Origin: an uncultured Candidatus Melainabacteria bacterium
GTDB lineage: Bacteria > Cyanobacteriota > Vampirovibrionia > Gastranaerophilales > Gastranaerophilaceae
Length of the DNA: 64,000 bases
NCBI GenBank assembly: GCA_934718135.1
Contig: CAKUZW010000001.1
Location: forward strand, 186,001-250,000
Direction: 5' to 3'
The position numbers and the translations under genes were made by a program. Within the stretch, counting starts at the first letter, position 1; each line of letters begins with the position of its first letter. Below are positions 43,639-51,338 of the stretch, one piece after another. A model generated the notes under the pieces. That model searched no databases. It saw only the letters and a list, made by a program, of their open reading frames with translations, and had not been told where the DNA came from.

Positions 43639-43821
43639 TTACCCTCTTTCTACTGTTGGAGAAAAAATATATGCCAAAAGAGCATCCGCATTAAATAAAT
43701 ATTTTCTTCCAACTCTTCCACAAACTTCAGCAGGGAATTTTCCTCCCTTGGCTTGTTTTTGTAATGTTCTGACATCCAATTTTAGTATTTTTGCTGCTTC
43801 CAATGTGCTTATTATCTCCAT
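43639..43821 (-). CDS. Excisionase-like / HTH_17 DNA-binding protein
   Basis: 60 aa from the ATG at 43821 with GGAGG just upstream; an in-frame GTG at 43854 is possible. EIISTLEAAKILKLDVRTLQ and GRKYLFNADALLAYI fit the MerR-like winged-helix of excisionases. It is 2 bases before the integrase gene, so the two are coupled. It probably steers the integrase toward excision. Confidence 0.82.
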   Translation of the reverse strand: MEIISTLEAAKILKLDVRTLQKQAKGGKFPAEVCGRVGRKYLFNADALLAYIFSPTVERG

Positions 43822-43897
43822 TTTACCTCCTTTTCTTTTGAAAATAATTTTCACTTAACTGAAATATAAAACAGAAGGGTTTACTTTTCAAGGTCTA

Positions 43898-43951
43898 ACG
43901 AAAATTTCGCCGCAGTATTGTTACAATTCTTAATGTTTTAGCGAAAATTTT
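43898..43951. promoter_or_regulatory. GCGAAAATTT-type repeated sites, likely operator
   Basis: AACGAAAATTTCGCC (43898-43912; an internal CGAAA-TTTCG palindrome) and GCGAAAATTTT (43941-43951) lie in the divergent gap between the xis/int genes and the XRE gene at 43996. Probable binding sites for that regulator; the right one overlaps a possible promoter (TTGTTT, 16 bases, TATAGT). Confidence 0.55.
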
Positions 43952-43995
43952 GTTTAAATGAATTTTTATTGTATAGTTATTTTAGCGAGGTATAT

Positions 43996-44427
43996 ATGCG
44001 AAAATTAGACAACGATAAAGATATAAGCCAAAATATTAGACAATTACAGGAAGAAGTAAAAACGATAATTAGAAGATTTGGAGCTATTGTCGCTAAAACA
44101 AGAAAAGATAAAGGAATGAAATTACAGGAACTATCTCAGAAATCTGGAGTTAGTATAGGGGTAATTTCAGATTTGGAAAATGGGAAAGACAAAATTCCAA
44201 ACCTTTATACTTTAATCGCATTAGCTAAGACACTTGAAATAAAGAATGATGAGTTTTTGCAAACTATTTTTGGAGAAATCATACATAAAGACCCAAATAA
44301 AAAAGCCCCTAGTGATATGTTGGTAGAGGCTTTAGTTGCTTATGGTGTGCCTTCTGATACTGCCGCTAATATTTTAGTGGGTATTGACCTGTCTTTTGGA
44401 AAACATCCTATTAAAAAAGAAAACTAA
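43996..44427 (+). CDS. XRE-family regulator of the element
   Basis: 143 aa from the ATG at 43996 (GCGAGG upstream). A Cro/CI HTH at about 35-90: GMKLQELSQKSGVSIGVISD followed by LENGKDKIPNLYTLIALAKT. A C-terminal tail of about 45 residues may mediate dimer formation. It is divergent from xis-int, the position of a lysogeny-type repressor. It is followed by a hairpin at 44480. Confidence 0.9.
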   Translation: MRKLDNDKDISQNIRQLQEEVKTIIRRFGAIVAKTRKDKGMKLQELSQKSGVSIGVISDLENGKDKIPNLYTLIALAKTLEIKNDEFLQTIFGEIIHKDPNKKAPSDMLVEALVAYGVPSDTAANILVGIDLSFGKHPIKKEN

Positions 44428-44451
44428 CAGATTTTAACGAACAAATGTTCT

Positions 44452-44473
44452 ATTACATAATAATTACATAATG
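44452..44473 (+). repeat. 22-bp direct repeat near attR
   Basis: Identical in sequence and orientation to 28066-28087. It lies 51 bases inside the attR core; the other copy is 117 bases inside attL. Confidence 0.75.
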
Positions 44474-44479
44474 ACATTA

Positions 44480-44513
44480 AAAAAGGCTTTCAGTAATTTG
44501 CTGAAAGCCTTTA
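44480..44513 (+). terminator. Terminator between the regulator and tRNA-Pro
   Basis: AAAGGCTTTCAG (44482-44493) pairs with CTGAAAGCCTTT (44501-44512) around a 7-base loop, with A/T runs on either side. It could serve the plus-strand regulator and the minus-strand tRNA. Confidence 0.8.
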
Positions 44514-44520
44514 GTTTAAA

Positions 44521-44597
44521 TGGTCGGGATGACAGGATTTGAACCTGCGGCCCCTTCGTCCCGAACGAAGTGCGCTACCAAGCTGCGCTACATCCCG
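44521..44597 (-). tRNA. tRNA-Pro (CGG anticodon), carries attR
   Basis: On the minus strand: acceptor CGGGATG with CATCCCG, D arm with AGCTTGGTA, anticodon stem CTTCG/CGAAG around TTCGGGA (anticodon CGG), T arm CAGGTTCAAATCCTG, discriminator A and encoded CCA. The C1-G72 pair is typical of bacterial tRNA-Pro. The 3' 45 bases (44524-44568) belong to the attR core, so the element has restored the gene, including a CCA missing from the displaced copy. Confidence 0.95.
44524..44568 (-). mobile_element. attR: 45-bp core within tRNA-Pro
   Basis: Identical to attL at 27905-27949; identity ends at the base after the anticodon stem on the right and at the CCA on the left. Confidence 0.9.
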
Positions 44598-44674
44598 ACA
44601 ATTGCTCTAAAATTTTTTAGAGCAAAAGCACACATTTATTCTACATCAAAAATGATTTATGAAACAAGTATTTT

Positions 44675-46147
44675 TTATTGAGCAGTTGTGATTTCACTCC
44701 ACAATCTGTTCAATGCTTGAAGTTCTGTTCTTGTTGCAGGGTCGTTTAGCATTTGTTTGATTGCAGAAGCGTTTACATCTGTCAATTTGTAAGAAAATGC
44801 TGCAGATTCATCTCCACCTGCTTTATGTGACAATTCGTGCAATGCCGTTTCTAGGACATTACTAAAGTTTGCATTATCAAGATAATTTTTATCAATCCAA
44901 AATCCTTTTGATGTTCCATTATCAACAATTGCTTCTGCTAGAGTTTCGGAATTCAATCCTGATTCGTTTAAACCGTTTTTATCAAACATAAAGATTTTTG
45001 AATTTAATTCTTCAGGTTTGAAGTGAGTTCCTTCTAAAGATGGAGCTAATTTTTGTAATGCTTCTTTCAGTACCAAAATCTTTTTAGTTTGATTTGCATC
45101 AGGAAGAATAACGTCATGTGCTCTAGCATCGCCTACAACATCTCTGATTGTTTGCATACCCCAATTGGCAAATCGTTCATTACATACGGTATAACCATTT
45201 ATTTTTAAATCTCTTATCACATCGTCACTTGCGTTAGAATATGCTACACATTTTTCAGGAAATTTGAATGCGGTTTCCTTTATTTCAGAATTACATCTGC
45301 CTATCATTAAAAACGTATCTAAAAATTCATGTATTGGAGTTTCATCTAAATATTTAACTTTACCCCAATACGGTTTTAAGGCGTCTAACAATTTTCCTTT
45401 ATCTTCAAGGCTCATTCTGCGGTCATTTGCTATCCAAAATGCAATCTCTTTTAACTGATCAGTTCCAAGAGAAGTTCTATCTCTAGATGGATCAAGTGTT
45501 TTCACCGGAGGTTTTTCTTTAATAAATAATGCAATGTTATCTAAGCCGTCATAATTGTTATCAAATTCAAATCTTTGTCCTGCGATATAAATGCCGCCTT
45601 TTTCTCCTGATTTTAAATTTTTGATACCAATTAAATCATTTTCAAAATCAGGGGCTTTGAAATGAGGGTTCCCTGAATGATAGAAACGATTGATACTTGT
45701 TCTGAATGTATCTAACAAGGCTCTATCTGATGTTTCAAATTCCATATAGTTGCCGTTAAGTTTATTCGGAACCTTGTCCAAACTGTATGACAAAACTCGT
45801 TTGTCTGACAAATTACCTTTTGCAAGGGTATAAGTCAAATTCCAGTTATCTGAACCGATTTTTACGTCTGAAGCTCCGGCATCTTTCAACAATTTCAATA
45901 CAGACATTTTTAAACCTTCACCGTAATTACCTGCGGCTTTGGAATTGTTTCGTTTTGTTGATTCTCCGATATAAACAGCTTTGTCGGGAGTGTATGTGCT
46001 GTCTCCTTCAATTCTGATTTTGAATTTGCCGTTACCTGTTGGGGTAAAGCTCAAGTGAACACCATCTAATGTTTGACCATGACCATCAAAGAAGTTTTGT
46101 AAAACATCCCTTGCAATTTTGTCATTGTTCCATTGAACTGAATGCAT
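44675..46147 (-). CDS. GHKL-ATPase-like protein with a metzincin-type HExxH motif
   Basis: 490 aa. Near the N-terminus RDVLQNFFDG (13-22) matches the Asn box of GHKL ATPases, and GNYGEGLKMSVLKL (73-86) the glycine-rich lid. Near the C-terminus HELSHKAGGDE (437-447) fits HExxHxxGxxE, a zinc metalloprotease pattern. The region between is unrecognised. Its start lies within the upstream coiled-coil gene (26-base overlap), and the GHKL domain would begin unusually close to the N-terminus, so a frameshifted or split gene is possible. No signal peptide. ATP-dependent peptidase or toxin-like function is conjecture. Confidence 0.7.
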   Translation of the reverse strand: MHSVQWNNDKIARDVLQNFFDGHGQTLDGVHLSFTPTGNGKFKIRIEGDSTYTPDKAVYIGESTKRNNSKAAGNYGEGLKMSVLKLLKDAGASDVKIGSDNWNLTYTLAKGNLSDKRVLSYSLDKVPNKLNGNYMEFETSDRALLDTFRTSINRFYHSGNPHFKAPDFENDLIGIKNLKSGEKGGIYIAGQRFEFDNNYDGLDNIALFIKEKPPVKTLDPSRDRTSLGTDQLKEIAFWIANDRRMSLEDKGKLLDALKPYWGKVKYLDETPIHEFLDTFLMIGRCNSEIKETAFKFPEKCVAYSNASDDVIRDLKINGYTVCNERFANWGMQTIRDVVGDARAHDVILPDANQTKKILVLKEALQKLAPSLEGTHFKPEELNSKIFMFDKNGLNESGLNSETLAEAIVDNGTSKGFWIDKNYLDNANFSNVLETALHELSHKAGGDESAAFSYKLTDVNASAIKQMLNDPATRTELQALNRLWSEITTAQ

Positions 46148-46913
46148 AACTTTCGGTGATATTTGTCATTTGATTTTTTAGAGGGGTGAAATTAACAGAT
46201 TCCATGTGGCTAACTTTCATTTCACCGTTAGGAAGTCTGAAATCAAAATGACCGTCAGTGGTGATTTCAGGAATATTCAAGGTTTGCATTCCTGCACGAT
46301 TTACTGTTCCTGATTTTGGTAATGGAATAGCTTTACCGCTAGTCATTTCAGCCCCTGATTTTTTACCTGTAACAGGAGGGGTTGAAGCGTCATAATCAAG
46401 TTTTCCATTTTCAACTTTTGATTTTAGTCCGTTGTAAATTTTTTCACGAACATCTTTAGGTGCTATATCACCTTCAAAAATATCTTGAAATTTATCTTTG
46501 GCATCTTGGAGTTCTTTTTGAAGATTTGCGTTTGCTTCTTTGATTTTTTTATTTGCTTCATTTAGAGAGTCAATATTTTTCGTTTTTTCTTCTATGGTTT
46601 TTTCGAGCTTAGAAACATTTTCTTTCAAAGCTTTTTCTGCGGCTTGCAATTCTCTTTCAGAACTTTTCAATACGGAATTGTCGTGTAACAGAGCATTAAT
46701 TTTGCTTTGTCCGCGTCCTCTCATAACAGCTCCGCCTAAAACTGCTGCTGCCATTGCGGTTGCAAGAACGGCACCTCCGACTTGTGCTCCTGAATAACCT
46801 TCATTATTGTTAACTTGAGCAGTTGGGCTTACATTTTCTTTGGCTTTTACATTTCCTTTATTTGAGGCGAATTCCGGTTGAACTGAGTAGTTGTTAATTG
46901 CTTTTAAATCCAT
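46122..46913 (-). CDS. Coiled-coil membrane protein paired with the GHKL/HExxH gene
   Basis: 263 aa. A polar N-terminus, one hydrophobic Ala/Gly-rich segment (AQVGGAVLATAMAAAVLGGA, about 43-62), then a coiled coil of about 70 residues (ERELQAAEKALKENVSKLEK onward) and a Pro/Gly-rich C-terminal part. The stop overlaps the downstream start by 26 bases in another frame. It could place the partner at the membrane. Family not recognised. Confidence 0.7.
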   Translation of the reverse strand: MDLKAINNYSVQPEFASNKGNVKAKENVSPTAQVNNNEGYSGAQVGGAVLATAMAAAVLGGAVMRGRGQSKINALLHDNSVLKSSERELQAAEKALKENVSKLEKTIEEKTKNIDSLNEANKKIKEANANLQKELQDAKDKFQDIFEGDIAPKDVREKIYNGLKSKVENGKLDYDASTPPVTGKKSGAEMTSGKAIPLPKSGTVNRAGMQTLNIPEITTDGHFDFRLPNGEMKVSHMESVNFTPLKNQMTNITESYAFSSMEQ

Positions 46914-47003
46914 AGACGCAAAAATCCTTTTACTTTTTCCTACATATATTTATAAAGGATGTTATTTAAAAATTTTTGCCTTTTTATTAAAATTTGTTAA
47001 TTT

Positions 47004-48560
47004 CTATCTTTTTCTAGGTTTCGGAATTCTTTTAATCTTCAAAAACAATAACAGAGGAATAATTACGATACAAAGCATAGCAAGTAGAGCAAAGACATCA
47101 TAAAAAGCAGCAAGTCTTGATTGTTGAAGAAGTTGTTTATAGAGTAATCCGTTTGCTTTTCTTGCAGCAACAACATGCGGATAATGGATTAAAAATTTAT
47201 TAGTAAAAGCCATCAATTTGTAGCGGAACATCATGTTGTGATATCCTAAATCGCCGACCAAATAGTTTTGATGAACTTGTGAAACTCGGGCTATAAAAGT
47301 TGCGGACATTGCAGTTGAAATAGCAGTGATTAAGTTTTTGAATAATGCGTGAAGAGCTGCTGCGTCAGCATTTTTAGACGGTGGCATTGTTCTAAAAGAC
47401 AGAGCCGTAATAGGTACAAAAGCAATCGGAACTCCAATACACAACAAAAGATTTGGCAAAATAACACTGGACATTGAAGATGTTGTGTTCATTGAAGTTA
47501 AGAGTAAGGTTGAAATACCCATTACTATAAAACCGGTTGCTGTTAGAATTCTTGGTTCAATGTATTTTGAAATTGCACCAACAACCAGCAATCCTACAAA
47601 ACATACAATTGCCCTTGGGAACATCGTAAGTCCTGACATTGAAGGGCTATAACCTAACAAACTTTGGATAAACATTGGAACAAGTAACAAGGTAGCATAT
47701 AACATTACGTTAATCAATGAACTAATTGTTGTACCGAATAAAAAGTTTCTATCTTTGAAAACTCTGATATCAATTACCGGATTGTCACATTCCAATTCCC
47801 AAACATAAAAGAAAATGAATGAGAAAATACAAATTCCTGTCAAATAGCAAATCCAAGGAGTATCAAACCAGTTATATTGCTGACCTCTATCCAAAACTAT
47901 TTGCATACAAGCCATTGCAATAACAATTGAAATATATCCGACTATATCAAATTTCTTTTTCTTAACAGTCTTAGGAGGTTTGTCGTCCGGAACAAACAGT
48001 TTCAACAAAAGAAACGACAGCATACATAACGGAATATTTATAATAAATACCCATTGCCACGACCAGTTATCTGTCAAATACCCGCCCATAAAAGGCCCCG
48101 CAAGAGGTGAAAACATTGCAGCAACCCCAAATAAACTCATAGCAATCCCTCGTTGTTCTTTTGGAAAAACATCCAATAAAATTGCTTGACACAATGGCAA
48201 AATACAACCGCTCCCTACCCCTTGGACAACACGAGCACCAATCAAAGCTTGAAGATTAGGAGCAAAAATACAAAGTAAACATCCTAACGCAAATACCCAC
48301 AAACTATAAAAAAACAAAAGTTTTTTCCCTATAAGCTGAACTAAATACCCTGTAACAGGAAGCATCAATCCAGCAGAAATAATATAACAAGTGATAACCG
48401 TATTTGCTTCATACTGAGTTGCACCATAAAAACCTGCAATATTTGGTTGACAAACGTTTGTTGCAGATGATGCTGCAAGTGATAAAAATGATGGTAATAA
48501 TACCGAAATTGCTACTATATATGGGTTTATTGGGGTGTTTTTTACTTTCTCTTGAGTCAT
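47004..48560 (-). CDS. MFS multidrug exporter, DHA2 (14-helix) type
   Basis: 518 aa with about 14 membrane helices. It shows the DHA2 features: motif A-like region VQLIGKKLLFFYS, motif C ARVVQGVGSGCILPLCQAI, and PLAGPFMGGYLTDNWSWQWV (EmrB-typical). It exports drugs or other small amphiphiles by proton antiport. No EmrA-type adaptor is adjacent. It is monocistronic; the closing basic tail KIKRIPKPRKR is cytoplasmic. Confidence 0.93.
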   Translation of the reverse strand: MTQEKVKNTPINPYIVAISVLLPSFLSLAASSATNVCQPNIAGFYGATQYEANTVITCYIISAGLMLPVTGYLVQLIGKKLLFFYSLWVFALGCLLCIFAPNLQALIGARVVQGVGSGCILPLCQAILLDVFPKEQRGIAMSLFGVAAMFSPLAGPFMGGYLTDNWSWQWVFIINIPLCMLSFLLLKLFVPDDKPPKTVKKKKFDIVGYISIVIAMACMQIVLDRGQQYNWFDTPWICYLTGICIFSFIFFYVWELECDNPVIDIRVFKDRNFLFGTTISSLINVMLYATLLLVPMFIQSLLGYSPSMSGLTMFPRAIVCFVGLLVVGAISKYIEPRILTATGFIVMGISTLLLTSMNTTSSMSSVILPNLLLCIGVPIAFVPITALSFRTMPPSKNADAAALHALFKNLITAISTAMSATFIARVSQVHQNYLVGDLGYHNMMFRYKLMAFTNKFLIHYPHVVAARKANGLLYKQLLQQSRLAAFYDVFALLAMLCIVIIPLLLFLKIKRIPKPRKR

Positions 48561-48710
48561 AAATTCTTATTCCAAAGTTTGTTATTATGATAACACAATT
48601 TATATTACTAATATATTACTTCATAAAAACAATTCAAGAAGTTTGTAATTATTATTAATATAAAATTTATTTTTTTAGCCCTACCAACAAAACAATTGTA
48701 TAATATTTTT

Positions 48711-49526
48711 ATGAAAAAAGTTTTGTTCATGATTTTTATACTATTATCGTTTTCCACATTAGCCGTAAATGCTGATGATTTGGATGATTTTGGGGTTGTA
48801 GAAGAAACACCTGAAGTTCAAAATGATACGCAAATACAACCACAAACAGAAGAAAACGAAGAGCAATCAGAAGACATTTTGAATGATGATGACTCAGATG
48901 AAAATGACGAGGATACAGATTATTCAGATTTTTTATACAATGAAAATGATGATGGGATATATTTGAACACAAGTTCAGAACCTAAAGCTCCATTAAAAAA
49001 TAAACGCAGTAAAATTAAGGGTGATGAAGTAAATTGTGACACTCAAAATGATTTTCATCTTTCTCCTCAAAACCTAAATCTATATGACCGTGATAATGAA
49101 TATTCAAAAACATCAACAAGTTTCAGCAGAGAAAAACAAGTTGGGAATATGTCATTTGGAGCTACTTATGACAGTTCAATAACTCCAAACGAGTTAAGCC
49201 AAACAAGAACATTATTCACAAAATATCAAAAAGATAAATTAATGCTGAACACTTCTTACAAAAACAATACATTTGGCTCTTTCGGTCAACAATTCAGCGG
49301 AACTTTTTCATTTTCTCCGGAATACAAATTGAATAATCATCTGTCACTTCAAAGTATTTATTCTAGAAATATCTTAGATAAAAGTAATAAAAATGAAGTA
49401 GTATTTTCTCTAAAACTGTTCAATGACGATAGGATGAACTTTAATGTAGGAGCAAGTCAAATCAACTATGATAACGGTGCTCCGACACGTTCTCAGTTTA
49501 ATTTTTCAACTAAAATTAATTTCTAG
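48711..49526 (+). CDS. Secreted protein with acidic linker and beta-rich C-terminus
   Basis: 271 aa from the ATG at 48711, which gives a normal signal peptide (MKKVLFMIFILLSFSTLAVNA); an in-frame ATG 15 bases upstream adds five residues. An Asp/Glu-rich stretch (about 20-80) is followed by repeated amphipathic strands ending in NFSTKINF, an aromatic C-terminus like that of outer-membrane barrels. Possibly an outer-membrane or surface protein. It overlaps pnuC by 11 bases, tail to tail. Confidence 0.72.
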   Translation: MKKVLFMIFILLSFSTLAVNADDLDDFGVVEETPEVQNDTQIQPQTEENEEQSEDILNDDDSDENDEDTDYSDFLYNENDDGIYLNTSSEPKAPLKNKRSKIKGDEVNCDTQNDFHLSPQNLNLYDRDNEYSKTSTSFSREKQVGNMSFGATYDSSITPNELSQTRTLFTKYQKDKLMLNTSYKNNTFGSFGQQFSGTFSFSPEYKLNNHLSLQSIYSRNILDKSNKNEVVFSLKLFNDDRMNFNVGASQINYDNGAPTRSQFNFSTKINF

Positions 49527-50211
49527 TTTTTGACAGTTCTTTCTTCCAAGTATGTAAAAAATAGATTGAAAGCACGAAATACGCACCCCACATTAAAATG
49601 GTTGCAAAACAATTTGAACCGTTCAAATATGCCCCAATCCACATAACAACGGACAAACCGTTTACAATGAACCAAACATACCACTGTTCAATACATCTTT
49701 TTACAGTCAAAATTAGCCCTACAACGGACAGTACAGAAGTCAAAGAATCAATAGCAGGGCTTTGATCTTTAAGTAATACCAAAATTACATATCCAATTAT
49801 TGAGAATAATATTGATAAAGTTAAATAAATAACTTTTTCTTTGTTAGATAAACAAGTTTTGACAATTTCTTGAGTATCTTTTTTTAAATGTTCTTTCCAT
49901 TTAAAAATTCCGAAAACCTGCATTGGAAAGTAATACAAAAGATACAATGCTAAATTCCCATATAATGCGTTTTTAAATGAAAGATAACTGTAACATGCTG
50001 TTCCGGCAAGTCCCAAAAAGTAACAAGAAATTTTGCCTTTTCCTGCCAAAATTGAATAACTCACACCACAAATTGAAGAAATTAATGCAATTTTGCTATC
50101 ATTCATAACAAAAGACAAAACAATAATGAATAAAATTCCTAAAGGGAAAATTACTCGCTCATACTTGCCCCAACCTTGTAATTCACCTTTAATAAACTCT
50201 AATAATTTCAT
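49516..50211 (-). CDS. pnuC: PnuC-type nicotinamide (riboside/mononucleotide) transporter
   Basis: 231 aa with about seven membrane helices. EQWYVWFIVNGLSVVMWI is the family signature, and the conserved FPMQVFGIFKWKEH occurs in the middle. It brings vitamin B3 compounds in by facilitated uptake; together with NadE at 4.5 kb it feeds NAD synthesis, though this is a distant link. No riboswitch is evident upstream. Confidence 0.9.
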   Translation of the reverse strand: MKLLEFIKGELQGWGKYERVIFPLGILFIIVLSFVMNDSKIALISSICGVSYSILAGKGKISCYFLGLAGTACYSYLSFKNALYGNLALYLLYYFPMQVFGIFKWKEHLKKDTQEIVKTCLSNKEKVIYLTLSILFSIIGYVILVLLKDQSPAIDSLTSVLSVVGLILTVKRCIEQWYVWFIVNGLSVVMWIGAYLNGSNCFATILMWGAYFVLSIYFLHTWKKELSKTRN

Positions 50212-50318
50212 TAAAATTATTGTATCTTAAAAATTTTAAATATTGAAATATTTTAAGATTTATCAAAAACATTTTACTTTTAACCTTGTGTGCGGTGTAC
50301 TGATATTAGGGATAACAA

Positions 50319-51338
50319 ATGACAATTCAAGGACTCACAAATAAAATATTTCAAAACAAAACAGTTCTAAAGAATTTGGCAAGGATTTCTGACCATGGAA
50401 CCTCTTTTTCTGCCGGAACTTCTCTTGTTTTGTCATCTACAATCAGACCATTATCAATTTTTTCAACTCCGGATACTGAAAAAGAAAACAAACAATATGC
50501 AGCCGCAAATTCAATCTGTTCAGGGCTTATTAAATTCGGGATAGTAGAATCTATCGCTCTTCCTATTGAAAATGCTGTGAAAAATATTGATAAAAATCCT
50601 GAAAAATTTCTAAATCCTCAAACAATAAAAAATCTCAAAACTACAGGAGAAGAACTTGCAAAGTCTCAAAGTTACAATCTTCTTACTCAATTATTCAAAT
50701 TAGGTGTCGGATTTTTTACTGCAATCCCGAAATCAATGCTAACACTTGCACTCATTCCTATTTTAATGGATAAATTATTTTTTAAGAAAAAATCCGTGCA
50801 AAATCCGCCTGAACAAGTTCAAAATATGGACAAATTTTTGCAAAAAAATAACAAAAATTTAAATTTCACAGGACTGATACAAGATACTATCTCAACGGGT
50901 TTGGGACATATTATAAATCTAAAATTTTTGCAAAATTTTGCAAAAAAATATCAAGATAAAGACAAGGATATTGCAAAACATATCACCGCAGTAACTGATA
51001 TTTTATTAACAACATCTTTTGCAATTCAAACAAACAAAAGTAAAAAAATTAAAGAAAATCGTAAAAAAGCTTTGATTTATAACAACGTAATTTCAACCGC
51101 AATTACGCTATCCATGGGCTATGGAATAGATAATTATTTAAAGAAAAAATCCGAAAAGTTTATTGAACGATTTAAACAATTAAATGCAAACGATCCAAAA
51201 CTCTCCAAATATGTTGAAGGTATACATATTTTACGTCCGGCTCTAATTTTTGCCGGAATTTACTATGGAATTTTGCCACTATTCTCGACATTTATGGCTG
51301 AAAAAATTGATAAATTTGTAGAAAAACATTCCAAATAA
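50319..51338 (+). CDS. Uncharacterised membrane protein
   Basis: 339 aa. Several hydrophobic segments (about 120-145, 225-240, 255-275 and 305-325) alternate with lysine-rich loops. The N-terminus (FSAGTSLVLSSTIRPLSIFS) has no signal peptide. It resembles the lineage-type proteins at 15112 and 62238 in having glycine-containing hydrophobic helices separated by charged helices, but no homology is claimed. It abuts the convergent kinase gene. Confidence 0.72.
   Translation: MTIQGLTNKIFQNKTVLKNLARISDHGTSFSAGTSLVLSSTIRPLSIFSTPDTEKENKQYAAANSICSGLIKFGIVESIALPIENAVKNIDKNPEKFLNPQTIKNLKTTGEELAKSQSYNLLTQLFKLGVGFFTAIPKSMLTLALIPILMDKLFFKKKSVQNPPEQVQNMDKFLQKNNKNLNFTGLIQDTISTGLGHIINLKFLQNFAKKYQDKDKDIAKHITAVTDILLTTSFAIQTNKSKKIKENRKKALIYNNVISTAITLSMGYGIDNYLKKKSEKFIERFKQLNANDPKLSKYVEGIHILRPALIFAGIYYGILPLFSTFMAEKIDKFVEKHSK

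Larger units (their letters stand above)
27950..44568. mobile_element. 16.6-kb integrative element in tRNA-Pro(CGG)
   Basis: Bounded by 45-bp direct repeats of the tRNA-Pro 3' end. A tyrosine integrase and a small excisionase-like gene lie next to the attR end, as is usual. Cargo: AbiH, DNA methyltransferase, Fic protein, AbiTii pair, serine recombinase, Mrr-like nuclease, a Ycf46/DUF2997/radical-SAM operon, a second tyrosine recombinase, a possible replication gene and two HTH regulators. No conjugation, capsid or packaging genes are recognised, so it resembles a satellite or genomic island that may depend on a helper. Confidence 0.9.

Noticed and set aside
27950..44568. Complete prophage
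   Set aside because: No terminase, portal, capsid or tail genes can be recognised among its open frames; only early-type and cargo genes are seen.
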